Part shown: piece by piece, positions 23,253 to 31,560 of the stretch
Numbering within the stretch: the first letter of the stretch is position 1
Layout of the letters: each line of letters opens with the position of its first letter
Assembly (NCBI GenBank): GCA_026647215.1
Contig: JAPKHC010000042.1
Location: forward strand, 1-54,320
Length of the DNA stretch: 54,320 bases
Direction: 5' to 3'
Source of the DNA: F1-120-MAGs118 sp013360535
GTDB taxonomy: Bacteria > Planctomycetota > UBA1135 > GCA-002686595
The notes under the pieces: model-generated
Database searches by the model: none
What the model was told of the DNA's origin: nothing
The model's input: the letters and a program-made list of their open reading frames with translations, nothing else
Made by a program: the position numbers and the translations under genes

Positions 23253-23695
23253 CGCTGGACTTCGGTGTAGGGATCGTAGGCGCGGGTGCGCAGGCGCGCA
23301 CGCACGGCGAGGGCGAGGAAGAGCACTAGGCCGAGCGTGAAGGCGCTCAGCGCGAGCTTGCCGAGCAGGTCGACGTCGCTCAGCCACAGCGCCACGAAGG
23401 CCGCGACGAGCGCGAGGCCGAAGCCGCCAAGGAACAGGAACCAGCCGAGCCCGAGGCCCAGCCGCTGCACGGGATCGGCGGCGAGCGCGCGCCACTCGTG
23501 GTCCATCGGCTCCGGCCCGGCGGCGCCGCGGGCGAGCGCGTCGAGCCGCCGCTCGCGCGTCACGAGCAGCCGCAGCTCGCTCTTCTGCGCCATTTCGGCC
23601 TCGAAAGCCGCACGTTCGGGCCCCTTCAGCTCGCCGTCGGCGTAGGCCATCGCGAGCAGCTCCTCGCGCGTCGGTTCACGTTCCCGCTCGGCCAT
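23249..23695 (-). CDS. Two-helix membrane protein, probable anti-sigma or regulator
   Basis: A 148-residue protein. Residues 1-75 are charged and resemble the N-terminus of anti-sigma factors in tone (TREELLAMAYADGELKGPER, with the ADGEL element common in that group) but lack the zinc-binding HxxxCxxC. Residues about 80-135 contain two hydrophobic helices. It overlaps the end of the ECF sigma gene by 20 bases and the start of ybjQ by four. Position suggests it restrains the sigma factor at the membrane; this is inference. Confidence 0.65.
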   Translation of the reverse strand: MAEREREPTREELLAMAYADGELKGPERAAFEAEMAQKSELRLLVTRERRLDALARGAAGPEPMDHEWRALAADPVQRLGLGLGWFLFLGGFGLALVAAFVALWLSDVDLLGKLALSAFTLGLVLFLALAVRARLRTRAYDPYTEVQR

Positions 23696-24401
23696 GGCTC
23701 GCTCCCTTCTTCGCCTGCGTTTCCTGCGCGAGCCCAAGTTCGTCCTCGAACGCCGATCCGAGCGCCTCGCGCAGCCGCCGCCGCGCGTGGAAGAGCCGCG
23801 ACATCACGGTGCCTTCGGGGATCGCGAGCGTGTCCGCGATCTCGCGGTAGCTGATCTCGCGGAAGTGGCGCAGCGCGAGGATCTCGCGGTCGCGGGCGCC
23901 CAGTCGCGCGAGCGCGGCCCAGAAAGCCCTCGCGCGCTCGTCGGCGACCAGCGGATCGACGGGAGAGAGCGTGTCGGGGTCGGCGATCTGCCAGTCGGAG
24001 GTCTCGCCGTCCTCGTCGACGATCGTCAGGCTCGTCGAGCGCACCTTCTTGTGCTTGCGCATCCACGAGTAGCAGGTGTTGCGCACGATGCGCTGGAACC
24101 ACGGCAGGAAGCTCTCGCCTTCGCGGAACGTCTCGCGGGCGCGGTAGGTCTTGAGCAGCGCCTCCTGCGAGAGCTCGAGCGCGTCGTCGCGCGACCCGAC
24201 GAGCGAGTGCGCGACATGGAAGGCGAGCCCGCGGACGCGCTCGTGGAGCTCGTCGAAGGCTTGCCGGTCTCCCTGTCTCGCGAGCAACATCAAGCGCGTG
24301 GTCTCCGCCTGCATCGAAGCGGCGCCGTACGCTGCCTCGGCGGCGTCCTTCACGGATTTTTCGTCGCTTGCGCCGGATTCCTCGGGGTCGCTCGGGGGCA
24401 T
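23676..24401 (-). CDS. ECF-type RNA polymerase sigma factor
   Basis: A 241-residue sigma-70-family regulator. After a 30-residue acidic extension, region 2 runs from TTRLMLLARQGDRQAFDELH through DALELSQEALLKTY to FLPWFQRIVRNTCYSWMRK; region 4 contains LGARDREILALRHFREISYR and the helix-turn-helix IADTLAIPEGTVMSRLFHAR. It should direct RNA polymerase to a stress or envelope regulon. The ATG is three bases after the lpxB stop, and the downstream membrane protein overlaps it. The order lpxB, sigma, membrane regulator, ybjQ hints at an envelope signal. Confidence 0.88.
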   Translation of the reverse strand: MPPSDPEESGASDEKSVKDAAEAAYGAASMQAETTRLMLLARQGDRQAFDELHERVRGLAFHVAHSLVGSRDDALELSQEALLKTYRARETFREGESFLPWFQRIVRNTCYSWMRKHKKVRSTSLTIVDEDGETSDWQIADPDTLSPVDPLVADERARAFWAALARLGARDREILALRHFREISYREIADTLAIPEGTVMSRLFHARRRLREALGSAFEDELGLAQETQAKKGASHGRAGT

Positions 24402-24403
24402 GC

Positions 24404-25768
24404 TCAGACCCCTCCGGCGAGGTCGAGGGCGTGGAGGGCCGCGCGGCGGCAGGCGCCGGGGGGGCCGAGGCGCTCGGCGGCGAGCTCGAGCCCGCGCTGC
24501 GCCGTCGCGCGCCACAGGGGATCGGCGACGGCCCGTTCGAGCGCGCTCGCGACCTCCTCCAGCGGCCCGCGGCCGCGGAAGCAGAACTCCGGAACGACCT
24601 CGCGCGCCGCCAGCAGGTTGACGGACGCGAACCACGGCGTGCACAGCAACGAACGGTAGGCGAGCGTGTCGCGCGCTTTCGCGACGCGGTAGATGCAGAC
24701 CGTCGGCAGGCGGTGGTGCAGCACGTCGAGCAGCACCGTGCCCGACACCGAGAAGGCGGCGCTCGCCTTGCGCAGCGAGGCGTGCAGCTCGCCGGTCTCG
24801 ACGTGCGCCCAGTCCGAGGCGCGTGCGCCGGCGATGTGCTCGGCGATGCGCGAGTGGTGCTCGGAATGCTCCTGCAGCACGCGCACGTCGAGCGCGGGGA
24901 GCCGTTCGCGGACGAGCGCGAGCGCTTCCAGCATCCACGGCAGGTTGAGGTCGATCACGCGCGCTCGACTGCCGGGCAGCACGGCGAGCGAGAGGCGCTC
25001 GGACGGAGCGGAGTCGCGCGGAATGCGCGCGAGTCGGTCCCGCAGCGGATGTCCGACGTGCGCGACGGGCACGTCGCGCCGTGAGAACCACTCGGGCTCG
25101 AAGGGCAGGATCGTGAGAGCCCGGTCGACGCTGCGTGCATAACCGGTCGCGCGCCACGGAGCCCAGCCCCAATGTTGCGGCGTCACGAAGTGCAGCACCT
25201 TCACGCCGTAGCGCCGCGCGATGCGCCCGAGCGGAATGTGCAGGGCCGGAGAGTCGACGAGCACGGCGACATCGGGCCGTGTCGAGCGGAAATGCTCGGC
25301 GCAGTCTTCCAGCAGGCGGAGGTAGTAAGGGAGCGCGCTCGCGATGCCGTCGAAGCCCATCACGGCGCGTTCGACGGGGTTGCCGAGCGTGACCACTCCG
25401 GCGCGTGCGAGCGGTTCGCCACCGAGGCCTGCGAGCGTCGGCTGCGGGGCCGCGCGCCGCTCGAGTTCCGCGCGCAGCTCGCGCACGAGATTGACGGCGT
25501 GGATCTGGCCGGAATGTTCGGCGCAGGACACGAACACCGCGAGCGGGCGGTCGGTGCGCACGTGCGGCTGCGGATCGGGCGGCAGCGGCGCGGGGTGTTC
25601 GAGGCAGCCGAGCAGCTCCGCACGCAAGGAAGCGCGCCGCGCCCAGAAGTCCGCGAGCTCCAGCGGCAGGCGCGCGAAGCTGGCGAGCGTGCGGACGAGC
25701 TCCGTGCGCACGGCAGCCCGCGGGGCCGGACCCGCGGCAGTGCGGGCGGGGGAGGGCGCGGAGCTCAT
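24404..25768 (-). CDS. lpxB: Lipid-A-disaccharide synthase
   Basis: A 454-residue GT19 glycosyltransferase that condenses UDP-diacylglucosamine with lipid X to give the lipid A disaccharide at the inner face of the cytoplasmic membrane. Family features seen: VSCAEHSGQIHAVNLVREL where LpxB has its SxGExSGDxxGA-like motif, MGFDGIASALPYYLRLL, VAVLVDSPALHIPLG, PQHWGWAPWRATGYARSVD, LPFEPEWFSRR and VGHPLRDRL, then LPGSRARVIDLNLPWML. An N-terminal extension of about 70 residues is longer than usual. No lpxA, lpxC or lpxD is nearby. The -10-like TACGCT lies eight bases upstream of the ATG. Confidence 0.85.
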   Translation of the reverse strand: MSSAPSPARTAAGPAPRAAVRTELVRTLASFARLPLELADFWARRASLRAELLGCLEHPAPLPPDPQPHVRTDRPLAVFVSCAEHSGQIHAVNLVRELRAELERRAAPQPTLAGLGGEPLARAGVVTLGNPVERAVMGFDGIASALPYYLRLLEDCAEHFRSTRPDVAVLVDSPALHIPLGRIARRYGVKVLHFVTPQHWGWAPWRATGYARSVDRALTILPFEPEWFSRRDVPVAHVGHPLRDRLARIPRDSAPSERLSLAVLPGSRARVIDLNLPWMLEALALVRERLPALDVRVLQEHSEHHSRIAEHIAGARASDWAHVETGELHASLRKASAAFSVSGTVLLDVLHHRLPTVCIYRVAKARDTLAYRSLLCTPWFASVNLLAAREVVPEFCFRGRGPLEEVASALERAVADPLWRATAQRGLELAAERLGPPGACRRAALHALDLAGGV

Positions 25769-25776
25769 CGCGCAAG

Positions 25777-25782
25777 AGCGTA
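25777..25782 (-). promoter_or_regulatory. Candidate -10 element for the lpxB operon
   Basis: On the minus strand TACGCT ends eight bases before ATG 25768. The same hexamer occurs upstream of the genes at 22255 and 36568. Confidence 0.4.
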
Positions 25783-25848
25783 ATGTCGCGCCGTCGCTCC
25801 GCCGAGGGGCTCGTCTCGCGGCCCCGCGACTCCCGCTGCCGCGCGCCC

Positions 25849-25854
25849 TACAAT
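25849..25854 (+). promoter_or_regulatory. Candidate -10 element, leaderless spacing
   Basis: TACAAT, five of six matches to TATAAT, ends six bases before GTG 25861. No Shine-Dalgarno sequence is present. It is the best -10 match of the leaderless set in the window. Confidence 0.5.
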
Positions 25855-25860
25855 CCGCGC

Positions 25861-26550
25861 GTGCTTCGCACCCTCGGTTTCTTCGCCGGCATTCTGGTCC
25901 TGATGTCCGTCCTGCGCCATGTCCCGGCGATCGGCGGGCTGTTCCACGGCTTTCTCGGGTTCTGGCTGACGGCGATCCTCGCGACCTTCGTTGCCGAGCG
26001 CCTGTCGCGTCGCTGGGGCGAGCGTCGGCGTGCCGCGAACCTCGCGCGTTCGCTCGGCCACGTCGAGAGCCCTCACAACCAAGGCAAGCTCGGCACGCTG
26101 CTGCTCACCGCCGGCAACGCGAGCAAGGCCCTGCCGTGCCTCGAGAACGCGGCGAAGGGTGAGCCCGAGGTCGCCGAGTGGCGCTACCGGCTCGGGCTCG
26201 CGTTGCTCGCGCTCAAGCGCCCCGACGACGCGATCGTCGCTTTCGAGGAAACGATCCAGCTCAATCCCGAGCACGCTTATGGCGACGTGCAGCTCGCGCT
26301 CGCGCGCGCGAACCTCGCGCTGAACCGCGCGAAGCCCGCGCTCGCCGCCGCGGAGACCTTCGAGCGCAACCACGGGCCGACGCCGGAGAGCGCCTACCAC
26401 CGCGGGCTCGCGCTCAAGTGCGACGGCCAGCGCGAGCTCGCGAAGGCAGCCTTCCGCGAGGCGGGCCAGCTGCACGCGCGCACCGCGGGCTTCCACCGCA
26501 AGGCGCAACGCGGCTGGGCCTTCCGCGCCTGGCTCGCGGCGCTCGTCTAA
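25861..26550 (+). CDS. Membrane-anchored TPR protein
   Basis: A 229-residue protein starting at GTG 25861. Two hydrophobic segments near the N-terminus (residues about 3-18 and 25-45) are followed by at least three TPR units: LGTLLLTAGNASKALPCLEN, YRLGLALLALKRPDDAIVAF and HRGLALKCDGQRELAKAAFR. It probably acts as a protein-interaction scaffold at the inner membrane. It stands between divergent lpxB and the convergent ABC permease, so it appears to be monocistronic. Confidence 0.75.
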   Translation: MLRTLGFFAGILVLMSVLRHVPAIGGLFHGFLGFWLTAILATFVAERLSRRWGERRRAANLARSLGHVESPHNQGKLGTLLLTAGNASKALPCLENAAKGEPEVAEWRYRLGLALLALKRPDDAIVAFEETIQLNPEHAYGDVQLALARANLALNRAKPALAAAETFERNHGPTPESAYHRGLALKCDGQRELAKAAFREAGQLHARTAGFHRKAQRGWAFRAWLAALV

Positions 26551-26557
26551 CGGCGCT

Positions 26558-27319
26558 TCACGGCGTGCGGCGCGAGAACGCGACCAGCGAGGCGACGTAG
26601 GCGAGTCCGCTGAGCGCGAGCAGGCCCCCGAGCTTGGACCACTCGAACGTGCCGTGCTGCTGGATGTAGAGGAAACGCTCGACGTCGGTCAGCCGGAAGA
26701 TCGAGAAATGCGTGACGTTCTCGACGAGGTAGAGCGAGAACTCCAGCACCGTGAAGAACAGCATCACGAAGGCGATGCCCATCGGCGCGCGCGCGAGTGT
26801 CGACAGGAAGAAGGTCAGCGAGTACACGGCGACCAGCAGGGCCGACTGGTGCAGCGCGCACAGGAGCAGCGGCCCGAGTGGCAGGCTCTGCTCGACGAAA
26901 CCGAGCAACCACGGGATCGTGAGCGTCGTGAGCACGACGGGCAGCGTCACCGCGGCCGCACCCTGCAACCAGCGTTCGGTCAGCATGCGCCGCCGCGAGA
27001 TCGGGCGCGCGAGCCAGATCTCGAACGTGCCGCGATGCACCTCGCCGGCGACCGCGCCGCAGGCGAACAGCACGGCCGCGGCCGTGCCGAGCGTGTTGCA
27101 GCCCTTGAAGAAGTGCTGGCCCACGACATAGGCGAACACCCCGCCGGCCTCGAGCGTGTCGATCACGTTGCGCAGCACCGGCAGCGGCGCCATCGCACGC
27201 AGCGACTGCGTGTGCTTCTTGAACTCGGGGAAGTACAGGATCGCGGGCGCGAGCATCAGCTCGAGCACGACGAGGAACCCGACCGCTCTCCAGAAGATCG
27301 AGTGCAGCGCGCGGCCCAT
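26558..27319 (-). CDS. ABC-2-type transporter permease
   Basis: A 253-residue protein with six hydrophobic segments spread along its length. The segment CGAVAGEVHRGTFEIWLARPISRRRMLTERW, between the second and third helices, is the coupling region typical of ABC-2/NatB-type permeases. Its ATG overlaps the last base of the ATPase stop (TGATG), so the two are translationally coupled. Together they form an exporter whose cargo cannot be predicted. Confidence 0.82.
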   Translation of the reverse strand: MGRALHSIFWRAVGFLVVLELMLAPAILYFPEFKKHTQSLRAMAPLPVLRNVIDTLEAGGVFAYVVGQHFFKGCNTLGTAAAVLFACGAVAGEVHRGTFEIWLARPISRRRMLTERWLQGAAAVTLPVVLTTLTIPWLLGFVEQSLPLGPLLLCALHQSALLVAVYSLTFFLSTLARAPMGIAFVMLFFTVLEFSLYLVENVTHFSIFRLTDVERFLYIQQHGTFEWSKLGGLLALSGLAYVASLVAFSRRTP

Positions 27320-28242
27320 CAGCAGGCCTCCTCGACGCCGTACAGGTCGCGGTAGAGCTCCTCCAGCGAGGTCTGGCCGTAGTCGACCGCGAGCGGCGCG
27401 GGCACGTCGAGCCAGGTGGCCATCTCGCCGAGGAAAACGCGCGGATCGTCGCTCGAAAGCTCGACGACGAGCCGACCGGCGCGCACGCTCGGCCTTCCGG
27501 AACGCACGCGGGCGGCGAGCGGCTCGAGCGCGACGCTCGCGGGCCAGCTCACGCGCACGAGGCGGCGCGCGCGGCTCGCGATCTCGCTCGCGCTGCCGAC
27601 GCTCAGCTTCTTGCCGCCGCTCAGGAACACGAACGTCGTGCACATGCGGTCGACCTCGCCCAAGTGGTGCGAGCTCAGGAGCACCGTCGTGCCGGAGGAG
27701 ACGTCGCGCTCGAGCAGCTGGATCAGCGTGCTGCGCTTCTGCGGGTCGAGGCCTTCCGACGGCTCGTCGAGGATGCGCACGCGCACCCGCGGCGCCAGCG
27801 CGGCCGCGAACATCAACTGGCGCTTCATGCCATGGCTGTAGGTGTGGACGCGCCGTTTCAGCGGCAGCTCGAAGGCCTCGGCGAGCTCCTTCGCGCGCGC
27901 GCGGGCCTCGCGCTCGCGCTCGCGCAGGAACCAGTCGAGGTGCTGCAGCCCGGTGAGCTCGCCGTAGAGCGCGATCTCGCCCGGCGAATACGTGCAGCGC
28001 CGGCGGATCGCCGTGCCGTCGCCCGAAAGCGCGACGCCGTCGACCCGCGCGCTGCCGGAATCCGGCGGCACGAGGCCGATCAGGCAGCGCATCAGCGTGC
28101 TCTTCCCGCTGCCGTTGGGCCCGAGCAGCCCCGTCACGCGGCCGGGTTCGACGTCGAGGTCGAGCGGCTCGAGCGCCACCTTGGCGCCGAAGCGTCGCGC
28201 CAGTCCGCGCACCTCGATGCGACCGTCACCGTGTTCGACCAT
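27319..28242 (-). CDS. ABC transporter ATP-binding protein
   Basis: A 307-residue ATPase partner of the permease. Walker A is GLLGPNGSGKST (residues about 39-50), the signature is YSHGMKRQLMFAAAL (variant of LSGGQ), Walker B is VRILDEPSEGLDP and the switch His is in LLSSHHLGEVDRM. The C-terminal 90 residues form the regulatory tail common in ABC-2 exporters. On the minus strand a TAGCAT hexamer lies ten bases upstream of the start. Confidence 0.88.
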   Translation of the reverse strand: MVEHGDGRIEVRGLARRFGAKVALEPLDLDVEPGRVTGLLGPNGSGKSTLMRCLIGLVPPDSGSARVDGVALSGDGTAIRRRCTYSPGEIALYGELTGLQHLDWFLREREREARARAKELAEAFELPLKRRVHTYSHGMKRQLMFAAALAPRVRVRILDEPSEGLDPQKRSTLIQLLERDVSSGTTVLLSSHHLGEVDRMCTTFVFLSGGKKLSVGSASEIASRARRLVRVSWPASVALEPLAARVRSGRPSVRAGRLVVELSSDDPRVFLGEMATWLDVPAPLAVDYGQTSLEELYRDLYGVEEAC

Positions 28243-28252
28243 GGGGCGCGCG

Positions 28253-28258
28253 ATGCTA
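28253..28258 (-). promoter_or_regulatory. Candidate -10 element for the ABC exporter
   Basis: TAGCAT on the minus strand ends ten bases before ATG 28242. The same hexamer is found before the gene at 43138. The divergent kinase gene has CAGAAT eight bases before its own start (28315-28320). Confidence 0.3.
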
Positions 28259-28328
28259 TCGAGGCGCGACCGGCCGGTTCCACGCGCGCGGTTGGCCTCG
28301 GGCGCGATTTCGAGCAGAATTCCGGGCG

Positions 28329-29099
28329 ATGGCGCGGGTCACGGTGCTCAAGAGCGACTCCTTCGGCCGGGTCGAGCGCATCGAGCGCGACTCCGGCGGC
28401 GCCACGAGGCGCTGGATCCGGCGCGTGGCCTGCGGCGCGGCGTTGCCGTTCTCGCGCACGCTCGCACGCACGCTGCTCGCCCGCGAGCGGCGCGCGCTCG
28501 AGACGCTTGCAGGCCGCGCGCGCGCCCCGCAGGTCGTGTCGGATGCCGAGCTCGCGGCCCTGCCGTCGGCGGACGGCTCGGTTCCGGCGCACGCGGACGT
28601 GCTCGTGCGCGAGTTCGTCGACGGCACTCCGCTCCATCAGGCCGAGCGCATTCCGCTCGACTTCTTCGACGCGCTGGAAGAGCTCGTGCGCGAGCTGCAC
28701 GGGTGCGGCGTCGCGCACAACGACCTGCACAAGGAGCAGAACATCGTCATCGCTCCCGATGGCACGCCGCGCCTGATCGATTTCCAGCTCGCGAGCGTGC
28801 ACGCGCCGGGGTCGCGCACGCTGCGCACCCGCGCGCGCGACGACCTGCGCCACGTCGCGAAGCACCGCCGGCGCTACCTGCGCTACGTGCGTGTCGTCGA
28901 CTTCGCGCCGCCTGCGGAGTTGCTTGACAATCCGCCGCGTGCGCCGCGTCGCAAGGGCGCGGCGCTGGTGTGGCGCAAGACGGCGAAACCGCTCTACAAC
29001 TTCGTCACGCGACGCCTGCTCGGTCGCAAGGACGGCGAGGCGCGCCGCGAGACACGCAGCCACTGGCCTCAATGGGGGCCGCCGGCGCGCGGCGCCTAG
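28329..29099 (+). CDS. Small protein kinase-like enzyme (RIO/lipopolysaccharide-kinase type)
   Basis: A 256-residue protein with a kinase catalytic core: VLVREFVDGTPLH in the hinge region, LVRELHGCGVAHNDLHKEQN, in which HND replaces HRD with the catalytic Asp kept, and RLIDFQLASV, in which DFQ replaces DFG with the metal Asp kept. A glycine-rich loop is not obvious, which is common in the RIO1/Kdo-kinase (WaaP/InaA) group. It may phosphorylate a lipid A core sugar or a small substrate rather than protein; this is inference. Its TAG stop shares a CTAG with the opposing lipoprotein gene. Confidence 0.75.
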   Translation: MARVTVLKSDSFGRVERIERDSGGATRRWIRRVACGAALPFSRTLARTLLARERRALETLAGRARAPQVVSDAELAALPSADGSVPAHADVLVREFVDGTPLHQAERIPLDFFDALEELVRELHGCGVAHNDLHKEQNIVIAPDGTPRLIDFQLASVHAPGSRTLRTRARDDLRHVAKHRRRYLRYVRVVDFAPPAELLDNPPRAPRRKGAALVWRKTAKPLYNFVTRRLLGRKDGEARRETRSHWPQWGPPARGA

Positions 29100-29752
29100 A
29101 GGATGTCGTCGCGGTAGACGAACTTGCGGCGCTTGGGGTATTCGCGCCGGTAGGCGACGAGGCGCCACAGCTGATCGGGACCGAAGGCGGTCAGGTAGCG
29201 CACGACGGCACCGTTCGCGTCGGTCAGCTCGACGCGGCCGGAGACGAGGCCGACGAGGCGGCGCTGGTCGGGCACCTGCGGATCGATCACGTACAGGCCG
29301 ACGCCGGTCTGGTGGTCGTAGGCGACGACCTGCGGCGGAATCGTGGTGAGCAGTCCCTCGACGCGCGGGTCGGACTGCACCGTGACCTCGGCTTCCCAGC
29401 GCTCGCGGCCGATGCGGCCGACGGCGATCAGCTTCGTGCCGGCCACGGGCGTGTCGAAGTGCAGCGGAACGCGCGGGAAGCGGATCTGCGGCTCGGCGGT
29501 GAACAGGCCGCCGCCGAGCGGCTCGACGACCGCCTGTTCGACGCTCGGGCCATCGCCGAACCAGGCCGTGACCTCGATCGGGCCGGAGCGTGCGCTGCGG
29601 CCGAGGAACACGAGGCCGTAGTCGGTGGCGACGCCGAGCTCGATCGCGTCGGGGCCGCGGATCTCGAGCACGGGGTCCGCGAGCTTGCGAGTGCCCTGAC
29701 AGGCCGTGGCGACGAGCGCGAGCGCGAGGAGGGGCGCGAGGGAGGACTTCAT
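29096..29752 (-). CDS. Lipoprotein of unknown function
   Basis: A 218-residue protein with a lipoprotein signal ending LVATAC at about residue 18. The mature part is beta-rich and soluble with no domain I recognise. It ends tail-to-tail with the kinase gene, overlapping by four bases. On the minus strand a TAGGCT hexamer (29779-29784) would give a leader of about 20 bases. Confidence 0.7.
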   Translation of the reverse strand: MKSSLAPLLALALVATACQGTRKLADPVLEIRGPDAIELGVATDYGLVFLGRSARSGPIEVTAWFGDGPSVEQAVVEPLGGGLFTAEPQIRFPRVPLHFDTPVAGTKLIAVGRIGRERWEAEVTVQSDPRVEGLLTTIPPQVVAYDHQTGVGLYVIDPQVPDQRRLVGLVSGRVELTDANGAVVRYLTAFGPDQLWRLVAYRREYPKRRKFVYRDDIL

Positions 29753-29829
29753 GCGGTGTGCCGGAGGGGCGGGGGAAGAGCCTATCGGCTCGCGCGCCCA
29801 AAATCCCGAGCCGGCTGGTCGCACAGGGG

Positions 29830-29865
29830 CGCGGCCGGCCCGGGATGGCTCCCGAACCGGCCGCG
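29830..29865 (-). terminator. Strong hairpin downstream of the first peptidase-MA-like gene
   Basis: CGCGGCCGG (29830-29838) pairs with CCGGCCGCG (29857-29865), and CGGGA (29841-29845) pairs with TCCCG (29850-29854) inside it, with a TGGC loop. It starts 22 bases after the stop of the minus-strand gene at 29888. There is no U-tract. Confidence 0.6.
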
Positions 29866-29887
29866 GCTGCGCGCCATCGAAGGGCGA

Positions 29888-31537
29888 CTACTTGTGGAGC
29901 TTCCCGAACAGCTCGCCGTAGGTCTCGGGATCGAGCTCCGCCGCGAGGCCGAGCTGTTCCTTCGCTTCGCCCTCCGGCGGCTTCTGGTTGGAGACCTCGA
30001 CCGAGAAGCTGAAGCCATCCTCGTCCGCGAAACCGGCGAAGCCCGGATAGAGCTGCGTGCCGAGTTCCCAGCGGTAACGCGCGCTCAGCGGGTCGAGCTT
30101 GATCGCCGCGCGCAGGTCGGCCTCGGCCTCGGAATCCTTGTCGAGCTGCTGCAGCACCTCGGCCCGCGTCGCGTAGGCCCGCGCGGTCTGGATCCCGCCC
30201 TCGATCGCCGCGTTGAGGTCCGCCAGCGCCTGCTCGGCGTTCTTGCGGGTCTCCTCGCGATCCTTGCCCCACAGGCCGCGGTAGGCGACCTGGATGTAGG
30301 CGCGCTTGAAGCGTTGCTCGGGGCTGTCGAGCGGGATCGCCGCGATGAAGCTCTTCCACTCCTTCTCGAGCTCGGTCGTGTCCTTGTGGCCGAGCGCGGA
30401 GAGCACGACACGCCGGATCTCCTTCGGACTCGCTTGCTTCGCGACGCCGGACTTGTCGAACTCCGACGGCACCGGGATCGACTCGTACGTGATCGACTTC
30501 GCCTGCGTGTACAGGTCCTTGAAGAACTTGTCGAAGGCCTTCTTGTACTTGGGGTTGGCCTCGTTGAGGAAGTAGATGAACGACCACGCGTGCGCGTACT
30601 GGAAGCCGTCGAAGCCCTCGCGCGGGATCAGGAACAGCTCGTCGAGCTTGGTGTCGTTGCCGTCCTTGATCGCGTTCTGCACCGTCAGCACGCGGTCGTT
30701 CTGCAGCGTGCCCGGCTTGAGCACGACCTTGCCCTTCTTGTCGCGCGAGATCTCGCACGACCCGAAGTAGTCGGCGACGGCCTCGTTGAGCCAGATCTGC
30801 GGGTAGTACTGCGGCTCGATCAGGTACGTGAGCAGGTGCGTGCACTCGTGCAGCGACACCCACTCGGTCTGCGCCGGCTCGGCGTAGTTGTGGAAGAAGC
30901 GCAGTTCCTGGCTGGAGCGGTCGAAGTAGCCCAGCGTCGAGTACCCGGCCTCGGCGATGTTCTGGAACTCCTTCTTCGACTTGAAGATGTGCACCTTCAT
31001 CTTCGTGCGGCCGAGCACCGGGCTCATCTTGATGCCGAAGCGCTCGTCCATCAGCGCGTAGTAGGCCTCGAGCAGCTCGGAATAGTGGCCGAGCAGCTCG
31101 GGGCTGGTGTTCGACGTGAACAGGAAGTGCTTGCTCTCCGAGGTCCAGGCGCTGTTCCACTGCGAGTGCAGCGCGATCTCGTCGGTGCGCTTGCGCGCCG
31201 CCTCCGCCTCCTTGCGCAGCTCGTCCTCGTAGGCCGGCTTCGACATCCACTTCGACTTGTACTTGACGTAGCCCTGCTCGAGCTTCTTGCGCTCGTCCTC
31301 GTTGGCCGGGACGTAGTCGCTCATGTCGCCCTCGATCTCGACGGCCTTCACGAGCGACTTGTCGGCCAGCACGATCGTGCCGTTCTCGAACTCGAGCTTG
31401 TAGCCGTCGCCCTCGGCGCGCGCCTTGCGGCACACGAGGACGCGGTTGTCGGTGGTGACCAGACGGTCGGCCCACGCGGGCGCGAGGAGCAGCAGCGCTG
31501 CCCCCGCAATCCGCGCGAACCGTTGCGAGCGATCCAT
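29888..31537 (-). CDS. Secreted peptidase-MA-like (DUF1570-type) protein with TPR-like C-terminus
   Basis: A 549-residue protein with a signal peptide (LLLLAPAWA). Residues about 125-330 form a gluzincin-like domain: FLFTSNTSPELLGHYSELLE, a zinc motif VSLHECTHLL (HExxH) and QIWLNEAVADYFGS with the downstream Glu. The pattern fits DUF1570/peptidase MA proteins, common in Planctomycetes; proteolysis has not been shown for most. Residues about 415-520 include TPR-like helices (ADLNAAIEGG, ADLRAAIKLDPLSARYRW). AAGGAGA lies six bases before the ATG. It starts 23 bases after the stop of its paralogue upstream. Confidence 0.8.
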   Translation of the reverse strand: MDRSQRFARIAGAALLLLAPAWADRLVTTDNRVLVCRKARAEGDGYKLEFENGTIVLADKSLVKAVEIEGDMSDYVPANEDERKKLEQGYVKYKSKWMSKPAYEDELRKEAEAARKRTDEIALHSQWNSAWTSESKHFLFTSNTSPELLGHYSELLEAYYALMDERFGIKMSPVLGRTKMKVHIFKSKKEFQNIAEAGYSTLGYFDRSSQELRFFHNYAEPAQTEWVSLHECTHLLTYLIEPQYYPQIWLNEAVADYFGSCEISRDKKGKVVLKPGTLQNDRVLTVQNAIKDGNDTKLDELFLIPREGFDGFQYAHAWSFIYFLNEANPKYKKAFDKFFKDLYTQAKSITYESIPVPSEFDKSGVAKQASPKEIRRVVLSALGHKDTTELEKEWKSFIAAIPLDSPEQRFKRAYIQVAYRGLWGKDREETRKNAEQALADLNAAIEGGIQTARAYATRAEVLQQLDKDSEAEADLRAAIKLDPLSARYRWELGTQLYPGFAGFADEDGFSFSVEVSNQKPPEGEAKEQLGLAAELDPETYGELFGKLHK

Positions 31538-31560
31538 GGCGGTCTCCTTTCGTTCGAGCC

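Noticed and set aside
20323..23301. A 992-residue minus-strand protein
   Set aside because: Upstream of 22098 the frame runs antisense to the deiodinase-like gene and through non-coding DNA. Only the part from ATG 22098 has family motifs.
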